From contig RPFO01000065.1 in assembly GCA_009746045.1 (NCBI GenBank), positions 5,741,620 through 5,805,619 of the forward strand: a DNA stretch of 64,000 nucleotides. Reading direction: 5' to 3'. The translations under genes and the position numbers were made by a program. The stretch is from Mesostigma viride. Taxonomy: Eukaryota > Streptophyta > Mesostigmatophyceae > Mesostigmatales > Mesostigmataceae. Below are positions 1-9,100 of the stretch, piece by piece (position 1 is the first letter of the stretch; every line of letters begins with the position of its first letter). The notes beneath the pieces were generated by a model that was not told where the DNA came from, ran no database searches, and saw only the letters and a program-made list of their open reading frames with translations.

Positions 1-1250
1 AAGGGTGGATGCCTTACGAACCATTCAACCACATCTTTATGCTCAGCTAGATTTTTGGAGGCCTTTCTTGGAAAAAAATGGTAATAGCCACCACAAAGCT
101 GAATGAAAGATACATCCTGGCTGATTGCCAACCCACTCAAAGGAATGAAATGCACATGATAATGTTTTTCAAGTCCAACGGCCGTTGGCTCACAACCCCC
201 CTCTGGGAAGGGTGGATGCCTTACGAACCATTCAACCACATCTTTATGCTCAGCTAGATTTTTGGAGGCCTTTCTTGGAAGAAAAATGGTAATAGCCACC
301 ACTAAGCTGAATGAAAGATACATCCTGGCTGATTGCCAACCCACTCAAAGGAATGAAATGCACATGATAATGTTTTTCAAGTCCAACGGCCGTTGGCTCA
401 CAACCCCCCACTGGGAAGGGTGGATGCCTTACGAACCAGTCAAGCCCATCTTTATGCTCAGCTAGATTTTTGGAGGCCTTTCTTGGAAGAAAAATGGTAA
501 TAGCCACCACTAAGCTGAATGAAAGATACATCCTGGCTGATTGCCAACCCACTCAAAGGAATGAAATGCACATGATAATGTTTTTCAAGTCCAACGGCCG
601 TTGGCTCACAACCCCCCTCTGGGAAGGGTGGATGCCTTACGAACCAGTCAAGCCCATCTTTATGCTCAGCTAGATTTTTGGAGGCCTTTCTTGGAAGAAA
701 AATGGTAATAGCCACCACTAAGCTGCATGAAAGACACATCCTGCCTTATTGCCACCAATGAAACGAATGAAATGCACATGATAATGTTTTTCAAGTCAAC
801 GGCCGTTGGCTCACAACCCCCCTGTGGGAAGGGTGGATGCCTTACGAACCAGTCAACCACATCTTTATGCTCAGCTAGATTTTTGGAGGCCTTTCTTGGA
901 AGGCAATGGTAATAGCCACACAAAGCTGCATGAAAGACACATCCTGCCTAACTGCCACCCAATGAAACGAATGAAATGCACATGATAATGTTTTTCCAAT
1001 TCCAACGGCCGTTGGCTCACAACCCCCCTGTGGGAAGGGTGGATGCCTTACGAACCAGTCAAGCCCATCTTTATGCTCAGCTAGTTTTTTTGGAGGCCTT
1101 TCTAGGAGAAAAATGGTAAATAGCCACCACTAGCTGCATGAAAGACACATCCTGCCTTTTGCCACCAAATCAAACGAATAAAAAGCACATGATAATGTTT
1201 TTCCAATTCCAACGGCCGTTGGCTCACAACCCCCTTCGGGTAGAGGCCTT
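1..1250. repeat. Tandem repeat, ~208-bp unit, about six units
   Basis: Successive units restart at GGGAAGGGTGGATGCCTTACG near 209, 417, 625, 829 and 1035, giving a spacing of about 208 bp. Most units carry CCAACGGCCGTTGG (175, 383, 591, 1002, 1209); the unit at 796 has TCAACGGCCGTTGG. The first three units are nearly identical and the later ones diverge with small indels. Short ORFs seen on both strands here are repeat shadows with no coding signature. The array continues beyond the left edge of the window. Confidence 0.9.
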
Positions 1251-2120
1251 ACGGACCAGTCAGAAATGGTGTCCACCAAGCTATTCCCCCCACACCCACA
1301 GTTGTCCTTGTCCACATACCTTTCCAGTACAGTTGTCCTCAGCTTCTCAGCAACGGGCGACTCCTCTCCTTCTTGATGCCTTGACAGATATCACATAAAC
1401 AAAACACGATCACGAGAGCATCAGGATTGTTAGAGGTTTCCTCCATCAACGACCGTAAGATACACACACCTCAAAAACCAACTTTCTTGTCCTCCCAAAT
1501 AACATATGTTTTTAAATGTAAAATAAATCACATTCATATTCTGTCACTTGATTTAACCACACAATTGTTCAGGTCCAACGCCCGTTGGCATTACGCCTCT
1601 TCCCGGTAAAATACTATTTATTGCTCCAACCCCACAAGAAACTCGTTCCGGACCTGTTCGAAGCGAAGAGCACTGCCAGGGATCGGAGTCGAGCCAGATT
1701 TGTGTGCGGAACATGATGGCTGGCCTACCTGGTGTGGAGCAATAATGTCGACATTTTCAGTGACTGTTCAGCCTAAAAAAATAACAAGCAGATGCGACGG
1801 CCCCTCCATTAAACAAATTATCCACCACTGTTGCGCTACACTAGCAATGTTTGTCAAGGTCCAACGGCCGTTGGCATCAAATAAATCACAACCATTGGTC
1901 ACTCCATTTAACCAATACCCACAACTTTTTAACCACACTAGAAATGTTTTTTGAGGTCCAACGGCCGTTGGAATCCAAAAAATGCCGAATTCATGTCAAA
2001 TTTATATAAATGTGACAGTTGACAGAATTAGAGATAATTAAATCATCAAATCCAGCTTTAGCCATCAGCTTTACCCATCAGCAAAAATTGGCGAATTTCA
2101 TTCAATATTAGAATTCAAAA
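1251..2120. other. AT-rich intergenic spacer with dispersed palindromes
   Basis: I see no supportable gene. The stretch holds palindrome copies at 1575-1588 (variant with CGCCCG centre), 1861-1874 and 1958-1971. The flanks of the copy at 1861 (GGT before, CATCA and AAATCAC after) resemble those at 4891 and 4951, so more than the 14-bp core is shared between copies. Confidence 0.6.
1861..1971. promoter_or_regulatory. Two copies of 14-bp palindrome CCAACGGCCGTTGG
   Basis: Exact copies lie at 1861-1874 and 1958-1971, both preceded by GGT. The motif is two inverted AACGG half-sites. AACGG is the core bound by Myb-family factors and is the core of the plant mitosis-specific activator element. Presence of the motif is certain; a regulatory role is inference. 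Confidence 0.5.
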
Positions 2121-2126
2121 TTTATT
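2121..2126 (-). terminator. Candidate AATAAA polyadenylation signal of the F-box gene
   Basis: TTTATT on the + strand reads AATAAA on the - strand, about 20 bp beyond the TGA stop (2145-2147) of the F-box gene, in AT-rich sequence. Position and hexamer fit a eukaryotic 3' end. Transcript data are needed to confirm use. Confidence 0.4.
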
Positions 2127-2144
2127 AATGAAATTTATGTTTCA

Positions 2145-3167
2145 TCATTCAACCTCTTCAGAATCCTCATCCAAACACAACATCATGTCCCCTTTCCACT
2201 TGTACATACTACTCTCGGCCAAATACAGCAAGCGTGCCTTCTTCCCCCCAAAAAACTTGAGATAATCCGGTGTGAAGATTGTTCCGCTGAGGACCTGCAT
2301 AGCTAACTCCACCAAAACGCTTGCCATATCCTCCTCCCTACACCTCCTCTCTAATAAGGCCTTCATGTCTGCGTTCTCATCAAATCCCATGATCAGAACT
2401 GCACATGCCATTCCTCCCCCCTCCAGAGGCAGCCCCTCCAAAAGCTTCACCCATTCTGCCTCCCTACGCGCTCTCCTCCCCGGAGGAAAAAAAATGTCCT
2501 CATCCGGGTCATAAGGAGTATCGCAGAACCAGAAAATGCTCCTTAACCCCCATAGTTCATAATTATCGTACAAGTCATCCATTTCCTTTCCCAATTGGCG
2601 TAAGCGAGCTGTCCACCCCCTCCAATTCCTCTCCAACACACGTCTCCTCTCAGCACGCTCGGACCTGAACAACCCTCCCATCGTCCTTGCTCGTGCATGT
2701 CCCTCTGGTGCTGGCTGGCGTCCTAACACCTCCTCAACTTCTTCACAATATACCTTAAAATACATTCCCCTTGTGACGAGTGTGTAGGGGGTGATATCAG
2801 CGCTTGCACACTTTACTTGCCCGCCATACAATTCTCGGAAAAGAGACTCAGTTATCAATGTACGAGGACCATCCCCGAATGCGTCCACGAACCCAGAAAT
2901 TAACTTAAAGCTGAATTGGGGTTCATACCTCCCCGACACCGCTTCCCTAGCCCCTCTACAAACTGCTTCAAAGCGGGCTACGTCGGGCGCCTCCATAAAA
3001 GCTGCGACTTCGGTCCAAATTTCCCACGGCAGTGAGATATCCCCTTCCATTATCGGCCCCGACGTCAAACTTGTCCCCTCTGCACATAACATACATCGAC
3101 GTCCATCCTTAAAAAAAATGAGGTTTTGTCGGAAAGAAAATATGCAAACGTTAGGCGAGGTTTCCAA
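2145..3167 (-). CDS. F-box domain protein, hypothetical (340 aa)
   Basis: Single-exon ORF of 340 codons. Residues about 44-80 hold an F-box-like motif: ISLPWEIWTEVAAFM, then PDVARFEAVCRGAREAV, matching the LP-x-E(I/V)-W ... VC(R)-x-(F/W) pattern that binds Skp1 in SCF ubiquitin ligases. The rest (80-340) has no repeat type I recognise (no LRR, WD40 or kelch), so the substrate is unknown. Start may be Met1 or Met40 (3050), which lies just before the F-box; Met40 would drop an ill-conserved-looking leader. A one-mismatch palindrome (CTAACGGCCGTTGG) lies 4 bp upstream of Met1. Gene is on the same strand as the MYND gene. A long uninterrupted frame with biased composition supports coding; the domain call is by eye. 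Confidence 0.6.
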   Translation of the reverse strand: METSPNVCIFSFRQNLIFFKDGRRCMLCAEGTSLTSGPIMEGDISLPWEIWTEVAAFMEAPDVARFEAVCRGAREAVSGRYEPQFSFKLISGFVDAFGDGPRTLITESLFRELYGGQVKCASADITPYTLVTRGMYFKVYCEEVEEVLGRQPAPEGHARARTMGGLFRSERAERRRVLERNWRGWTARLRQLGKEMDDLYDNYELWGLRSIFWFCDTPYDPDEDIFFPPGRRARREAEWVKLLEGLPLEGGGMACAVLIMGFDENADMKALLERRCREEDMASVLVELAMQVLSGTIFTPDYLKFFGGKKARLLYLAESSMYKWKGDMMLCLDEDSEEVE

Positions 3168-3170
3168 TCC

Positions 3171-3184
3171 CTAACGGCCGTTGG
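3171..3184. promoter_or_regulatory. Palindrome variant at the F-box gene start
   Basis: CTAACGGCCGTTGG differs from the 14-bp palindrome at one base and sits immediately upstream of the first ATG of the F-box ORF. It could be a promoter-proximal factor site or simply another dispersed copy. Confidence 0.4.
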
Positions 3185-3234
3185 GTCACTAATTGTTGTT
3201 TAACCCACTACAGTCGCATGAGAGAAAACGAAAG

Positions 3235-3370
3235 TCAATTTTATTCCAATTTCAAAGTGAAAGGAGAATTCACTATTACACCATTTTACAACACAAATCA
3301 GGTCAATTTTATTCCAATTTCAAAGTGAAAAGAGAATTCACCATTACACCATTTTACAACACAAATCAGG
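3235..3370. repeat. Direct tandem duplication, 68-bp unit x2
   Basis: Copies at 3235-3302 and 3303-3370 start TCAATTTTATTCCAATTTC and differ at only a few positions. They lie between the divergent-side start of the F-box gene and the 3' end of the MYND gene. There is no coding signal. Confidence 0.85.
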
Positions 3371-3453
3371 ACTACATACACAAATTTCAAACCCAAAATG
3401 CGTCCAGTTTTCCAGCCTCAAAAGCAAATTATTACTCTACATTTCCAGTTTTT

Positions 3454-4254
3454 CTATGAGGAAGAACCGTAGTAGAAGGTGAAGGAGAAGTCAACCTCAG
3501 AGAAGTCGACCTGAGTTCCATCCAGTATGGTCGTCCTGTTTACCCCCCTTATCACCCCTGCCAGCCCCTCCCTTGCTTGCCTCAGACGTTCGCATCTATC
3601 CTTATGCCTACTCCAGTCAGCACGCTGGCACTCCTCACTGCAATATCTGGCATCCCTACATCCTCTACACCACTTCTGAGGGCCTGTGTCGCACCCACAC
3701 CCCTCCTTGGAGCAATTTCGCATACCACGCATGGGATCCCCATCCCTCACGATCGGGTCAGAGAGCAAGAAAAAGTTCATGTTGAGGGGTACTTCTGCCC
3801 CTACACACGCATCAGCCCTCACGCGCAGGGAAGACGTAACATTCGGGTAAAATGCGCGCCCGTAGGTGCACCCAAGCTGAGCCCCTTCCTCTTCCCCCAA
3901 CTCTATCTTTGGCCCCTTTGTAATGAACGACACCAAAAGGCGGAACTCCCTCGTTGGGTCTATTGGCGCTCTTAGATCCATCTGTGGTACGAAAAAACCC
4001 TCTTGAATACAGAAGTTCATATCAGCTAGCTGGGCGTACATAACCCTCTCCATTTGGCTGAACGAATCAAACGCCAATAAAACGGCCAAGTGGCGGCCTG
4101 TCTTCTCCTGCGCGACACGAACTTCCTCGAATATGACACGCGACAGAAAGCGAACTTGTTTGTAAACGTTTTGAAGGACGCTTCCGTAGACTTCATTCAC
4201 GATCTCGGACTCATTCGCGATCTCGGCCATCTTTTTCAGGGAAAAAACGAACAA
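3454..4254 (-). CDS. MYND-type zinc-finger protein (266 aa)
   Basis: Single-exon ORF. The C-terminal third holds a MYND finger: C181, C186/C188, C196-x2-C199, Y204-C205-x3-C209, x7-H217-x3-C221, with the usual basic tail (RLRQAREG). MYND fingers bind two zinc ions and act as protein-protein interaction modules, often binding proline-rich peptides. The first pair is CSKEGCGC rather than the usual C-x2-C, so which residues bind metal is unclear. Residues 1-170 have no recognised domain; no SET domain is present, so this is not a SMYD methyltransferase. Start is Met1 or Met9 (MAEIANESE, 4230). Stop is TAG at 3454-3456. Same strand as the F-box gene, about 290 bp away. Confidence is high for the finger and moderate for the gene boundaries. 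Confidence 0.65.
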   Translation of the reverse strand: MFVFSLKKMAEIANESEIVNEVYGSVLQNVYKQVRFLSRVIFEEVRVAQEKTGRHLAVLLAFDSFSQMERVMYAQLADMNFCIQEGFFVPQMDLRAPIDPTREFRLLVSFITKGPKIELGEEEGAQLGCTYGRAFYPNVTSSLRVRADACVGAEVPLNMNFFLLSDPIVRDGDPMRGMRNCSKEGCGCDTGPQKWCRGCRDARYCSEECQRADWSRHKDRCERLRQAREGLAGVIRGVNRTTILDGTQVDFSEVDFSFTFYYGSSS

Positions 4255-4410
4255 AAAGATTTACATCGCGGCCAAAAAAACGCGTTTTCCCATTAGTGTG
4301 TTTGCCTAATTTATTGTAATCATTCATTTTTAAAACAGTCAGGTCCTTCACAACCTCAGAAAATGATTTCATTAAATTGGCATATACATTTAAAAACATC
4401 TTAGGTCGCA

Positions 4411-4701
4411 CTATTTGCGTTTCAGTTTACGTTTGTTTCCCGGTTGAATAAAGTTGACACCATCCCCTTCATCGTCGGAAATTAAGGCCGGCATTTCGTC
4501 CACTTCAGCTTGTACATCATCTTTTTTCATCACAACCATGGCTGGAATTGAATCCCAAAATTTCTCAATCGCTCTAACAACTTCGGCTGGCAGTTTTTTG
4601 GCCCCCCGTTCAACTGCCTCTCTCTCCTGGTTCGACACCGAAACGTCCTTGTCTTTCTCCATTGAAAAAAACTGCACGTGAAGCACAACTGGCACAACCA
4701 A
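4411..4701 (-). CDS. Small charged hypothetical protein (96 aa)
   Basis: I do not recognise this protein. From Met14 (4662) it reads as a charged, mainly helical-looking chain (MEKDKDVSVSNQEREAVERG), then an acidic patch (ISDDEGDG), and ends in the basic string KRKLKRK, which resembles a nuclear localisation signal. Met14 is the more natural start because residues 1-13 are hydrophobic and lie in AT-rich DNA. It is on the same strand as the MYND and F-box genes and upstream of the MYND start. A shorter overlapping ORF (4211-4411) looks spurious. It could be one exon of a longer gene. Confidence 0.35.
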   Translation of the reverse strand: MVVPVVLHVQFFSMEKDKDVSVSNQEREAVERGAKKLPAEVVRAIEKFWDSIPAMVVMKKDDVQAEVDEMPALISDDEGDGVNFIQPGNKRKLKRK

Positions 4702-4770
4702 TGTAAGTAAACCTAGTACCTTCAGGGGCGGATTAATTCATCAGCCGGAGTACAATTTTATTTTACAACG

Positions 4771-5159
4771 CCAACGGCCGTTGGCATTACAGCAATGAAG
4801 TTAAGATAAAAACGTCGTAATGCAACGGCTGATAAAACTGGCGTATAATCAATAACGCAAAAAAAATTGGCAAGAACTTTTTTTGGAGGTCCAACGGCCG
4901 TTGGCATCACGTAAATCACAACAGCAATGATGGAAACTGATTTTGCAAGTCCAACGGCCGTTGGCATCAAGAAAATCAGAAGAGGGAGCGACTGCCCAAA
5001 AAACGCATAATAATAAAACAAGTACCTTGCAGGTGGTTGACAGACGCGAATCTTGTGTGGCGACGTGGAATCTGCAAGGAATGCGCAAAAACGTTGCAAT
5101 CAGAATTACAAGGATTACATATTTTCCACATTTAGTTTTTCAGGTCCAACGGCCGTTGG
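4771..5159. promoter_or_regulatory. Four palindrome copies upstream of the minus-strand gene cluster
   Basis: Exact CCAACGGCCGTTGG at 4771-4784, 4891-4904, 4951-4964 and 5146-5159, each followed by CAT. The cluster lies 70-460 bp upstream of the small hypothetical gene, a promoter-like position. Function is inferred only from position and copy number. Confidence 0.5.
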
Positions 5160-5245
5160 CATGAGATTAATAAGAATACCACTACATGCGTGTGAGAAAA
5201 TTGTGCCGGGTGACAGAATTAAATCCAAGTTGCCCAGCAGGTGGG

Positions 5246-5583
5246 AGGGAGGGAGGGAGGGAGGGAGGGAGGGAAGGAGGGAAGGAGGGAGGTAGGGAAG
5301 GAGGGAAGGAGGGAAGTAGGGAGGGAGGGAGGGAGGGAGGGAGGGAGGGAGGGAGGGAAGGAGGGAAGGAGGGAAGGAGGGAAGAAGGGAAGGAGGAAGG
5401 AGGGAAGGAGGGAAGGAGGGAAAGGAGTAGGGAAAGGAGGAGGGAAGGAGGGAAGGAGGGAAGGAGGGAAGGAGGGAAGGAGGGAAGGAGGGAAGGAGGG
5501 AAGGAGGGAAGGAGGGAAGGAGGGAAGGAGGGAAGGAGGGAAGGAGGGAAGGAGGGAAGGAGGGAAGGAGGGAAGGAGGGAAG
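5246..5583. repeat. Polypurine microsatellite (GGGA/GGAA)n
   Basis: About 340 bp of pure or nearly pure purine on the + strand, first GGGA-rich then alternating GGGAAGGA. GGGAGGGAGGGAGGGA stretches fit G-quadruplex folding rules and the polypurine strand fits triplex (H-DNA) formation. No stop codons occur, so low-complexity ORFs on both strands here should be ignored. Confidence 0.95.
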
Positions 5584-5815
5584 GATAAATACCTAGGGGG
5601 GGTGCTGGCATGCATAAATACCTAGGGGGGGTGCTGGCATGCATAAATACCGAGGGGGGGTGCTGGCATGCATAAATACCTAGGGGGGTGCTGGCATGCA
5701 TAAATACCTAGGGGGGGTGCTGGCATGCATAAATACCTAGGGGGGGTGCTGGCATGCATAAATACCTAGGGGGGGTGCTGGCATGCATAAATACCGAGGG
5801 GGGGGTGATCAATGA
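5584..5815. repeat. ~29-bp minisatellite, about eight units
   Basis: Units of TAAATACC(T/G)AG, a G run of 6-8, then GTGCTGGCATGCA. The GTGCTGGCATGCAT segment is shared with the much larger 30-bp array that follows. Units differ mainly by G-run length. Confidence 0.9.
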
Positions 5816-5822
5816 AATGCCC

Positions 5823-6108
5823 CCCTCGGAGGGAGGGAGGGAGGGAGGGAGGGAGGGAGGGAGGGAAGGAGGGAGGGAGGGAGGGAAGGAGGGAGGGAAG
5901 TAGGGAGGGAGGGAACGAGGGAAGGAGGGAAGGAGGGAGGGAGGGGAGGGAGGGAGGGAGGGAGGGAGGGAAGGAGGGAAGGAGGGAAGGAGGGAAGGAG
6001 GGAAGGAGGGAAGGAGGGACGGAGGGAAGGAGGGAAGGAGGGAAGGAGGGAAGGAGGGAAGGAGGGAAGGAGGGACGGAGGGAGGGAGGGAGGGAGGGAG
6101 GGAGGAGG
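5823..6108. repeat. Second polypurine (GGGA/GGAA)n tract
   Basis: About 285 bp of GGGA and GGAAGGA repeats, like the tract at 5246, so that two purine tracts flank the 29-bp minisatellite. A few interruptions (GGGACGGA, AACGAGG) break the tract. Confidence 0.95.
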
Positions 6109-9100
6109 ATAAATACCTAGGGGGGGGTGCTGGCATGCATAAATACATGTGGGGGGTGCTGGCATGCATGGATGGGTGTCATGGGGCGCTGGCATGCATG
6201 GATGGGTGTAGTGGGGTGCTGGCATGCATGGATGGGTGTAGTGGGGTGCTGGCATGCATGGATGGGTGTCATGGGGTGCTGGCATGCATGGATGGGTGTA
6301 GTGGGGTGCTGGCATGCGTGGATGGGTGTCATGGGGTGCTGGCATGCATGGATGGGTGTAATGGGGCGCTGGCATGCATGGATGGGTGTCATGGGGCGCT
6401 GGCATGCATGGATGGGTGTAGTGGGGTGCTGGCATGCATGGATGGGTGTAGTGGGGTGCTGGCATGCATGGATGGGTGTCATGGGGTGCTGGCATGCATG
6501 GATGGGTGTAGTGGGGTGCTGGCATGCATGGATGGGTGTCATGGGGTGCTGGCATGCATGGATGGGTGTCATGGGGTGCTGGCATGCATGGATGGGTGTC
6601 ATGGGGTGCTGGCATGCATGGATGGGTGTCATGGGGTGCTGGCATGCATGGATGGGTGTCATGGGGTGCTGGCATGCATGGATGGGTGTAATGGGGTGCT
6701 GGCATGCATGGATGGGTGTAGTGGGGTGCTGGCATGCATGGATGGGTGTCATGGGGTGCTGGCATGCATGGATGGGTGTAGTGGGGTGCTGGCATGCATG
6801 GATGGGTGTCATGGGGTGCTGGCATGCATGGATGGGTGTCATGGGGTGCTGGCATGCATGGATGGGTGTCATGGGGTGCTGGCATGCATGGATGGGTGTC
6901 ATGGGGTGCTGGCATGCATGGATGGGTGTAGTGCATGGGGTGCTGGCATGCGTGGATGGGTGTCATGGGGTGCTGGCATGCATGGATGGGTGTAATGGGG
7001 CGCTGGCATGCATGGATGGGTGTAGTGGGGCGCTGGCATGCATGGATGGGTGTAGTGGGGTGCTGGCATGCATGGATGGGTGTCATGGGGTGCTGGCATG
7101 CATGGATGGGTGTCATGGGGTGCTGGCATGCATGGATGGGTGTAGTGGGGTGCTGGCATGCGTGGATGGGTGTAGTGGGGTGCTGGCATGCATGGATGGG
7201 TGTCATGGGGTGCTGGCATGCATGGATGGGTGTAATGGGGTGCTGGCATGCATGGATGGGTGTAGTGGGGTGCTGGCATGCATGGATGGGTGTAGTGGGG
7301 TGCTGGCATGCATGGATGGGTGTCATGGGGTGCTGGCATGCATGGATGGGTGTAGTGGGGTGCTGGCATGCATGGATGGGTGTCATGGGGTGCTGGCATG
7401 CATGGATGGGTGTAGTGGGGTGCTGGCATGCATGGATGGGTGTAGTGGGGTGCTGGCATGCATGGATGGGTGTCATGGGGCGCTGGCATGCATGGATGGG
7501 TGTCATGGGGTGCTGGCATGCATGGATGGGTGTCATGGGCTGCTGGCATGCATGGATGGGTGTCATGGGGTGCTGGCATGCATGGATGGGTGTCATGGGG
7601 TGCTGGCATGCATGGATGGGTGTCATGGGGTGCTGGCATGCATGGATGGGTGTAATGGGGCGCTGGCATGCATGGATGGGTGTCATGGGGCGCTGGCATG
7701 CATGGATGGGTGTAGTGGGGTGCTGGCATGCATGGATGGGTGTAGTGGGGTGCTGGCATGCATGGATGGGTGTCATGGGGTGCTGGCATGCATGGATGGG
7801 TGTAGTGGGGTGCTGGCATGCATGGATGGGTGTCATGGGGTGCTGGCATGCATGGATGGGTGTCATGGGGTGCTGGCATGCATGGATGGGTGTCATGGGG
7901 TGCTGGCATGCATGGATGGGTGTCATGGGGTGCTGGCATGCATGGATGGGTGTCATGGGGTGCTGGCATGCATGGATGGGTGTAATGGGGTGCTGGCATG
8001 CATGGATGGGTGTAGTGGGGTGCTGGCATGCATGGATGGGTGTCATGGGGTGCTGGCATGCATGGATGGGTGTCATGGGGTGCTGGCATGCATGGATGGG
8101 TGTCATGGGGTGCTGGCATGCATGGATGGGTGTAGTGGGGTGCTGGCATGCATGGATGGGTGTCATGGGGTGCTGGCATGCATGGATGGGTGTATGGGGT
8201 GCTGGCATGCATGGATGGGTGTCATGGGGTGCTGGCATGCATGGATGGGTGTATGGGGTGCTGGCATGCATGGATGGGTGTCATGGGGTGCTGGCATGCA
8301 TGGATGGGTGTCATGGGGTGCTGGCATGCATGGATGGGTGTCATGGGGTGCTGGCATGCATGGATGGGTGTAGTGGGGTGCTGGCATGCATGGATGGGTG
8401 TAGTGGGGTGCTGGCATGCATGGATGGGTGTAGTGGGGTGCTGGCATGCATGGATGGGTGTAATGGGGTGCTGGCATGCATGGATGGGTGTAGTGGGGTG
8501 CTGGCATGCATGGATGGGTGTATGGGGTGCTGGCATGCATGGATGGGTGTCATGGGGTGCTGGCATGCATGGATGGGTGTAGTGGGGTGCTGGCATGCAT
8601 GGATGGGTGTCATGGGGTGCTGGCATGCATGGATGGGTGTAGTGGGGTGCTGGCATGCATGGATGGGTGTATGGGGTGCTGGCATGCATGGATGGGTGTA
8701 GTGGGGTGCTGGCATGCATGGATGGGTGTCATGGGGTGCTGGCATGCATGGATGGGTGTAGTGGGGTGCTGGCATGCATGGATGGGTGTCATGGGGTGCT
8801 GGCATGCATGGATGGGTGTAGTGGGGTGCTGGCATGCATGGATGGGTGTAGTGGGGTGCTGGCATGCATGGATGGGTGTCATGGGGTGCTGGCATGCATG
8901 GATGGGTGTCATGGGGTGCTGGCATGCATGGATGGGTGTCATGGGGTGCTGGCATGCATGGATGGGTGTATGGGGTGCTGGCATGCATGGATGGGTGTCA
9001 TGGGGTGCTGGCATGCATGGATGGGTGTCATGGGGTGCTGGCATGCATGGATGGGTGTAGTGGGGTGCTGGCATGCATGGATGGGTGTAGTGGGGTGCTG

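Noticed and set aside
4211-4411. 66-codon minus-strand ORF upstream of the MYND gene
   Set aside because: It overlaps the MYND start, is AT-rich, and lacks any motif; more likely 5' untranslated DNA.
5186-6169. Pro/Ser-rich or Gly/Arg/Glu-rich proteins over the GGGA tracts
   Set aside because: These are translations of a simple purine repeat on both strands.
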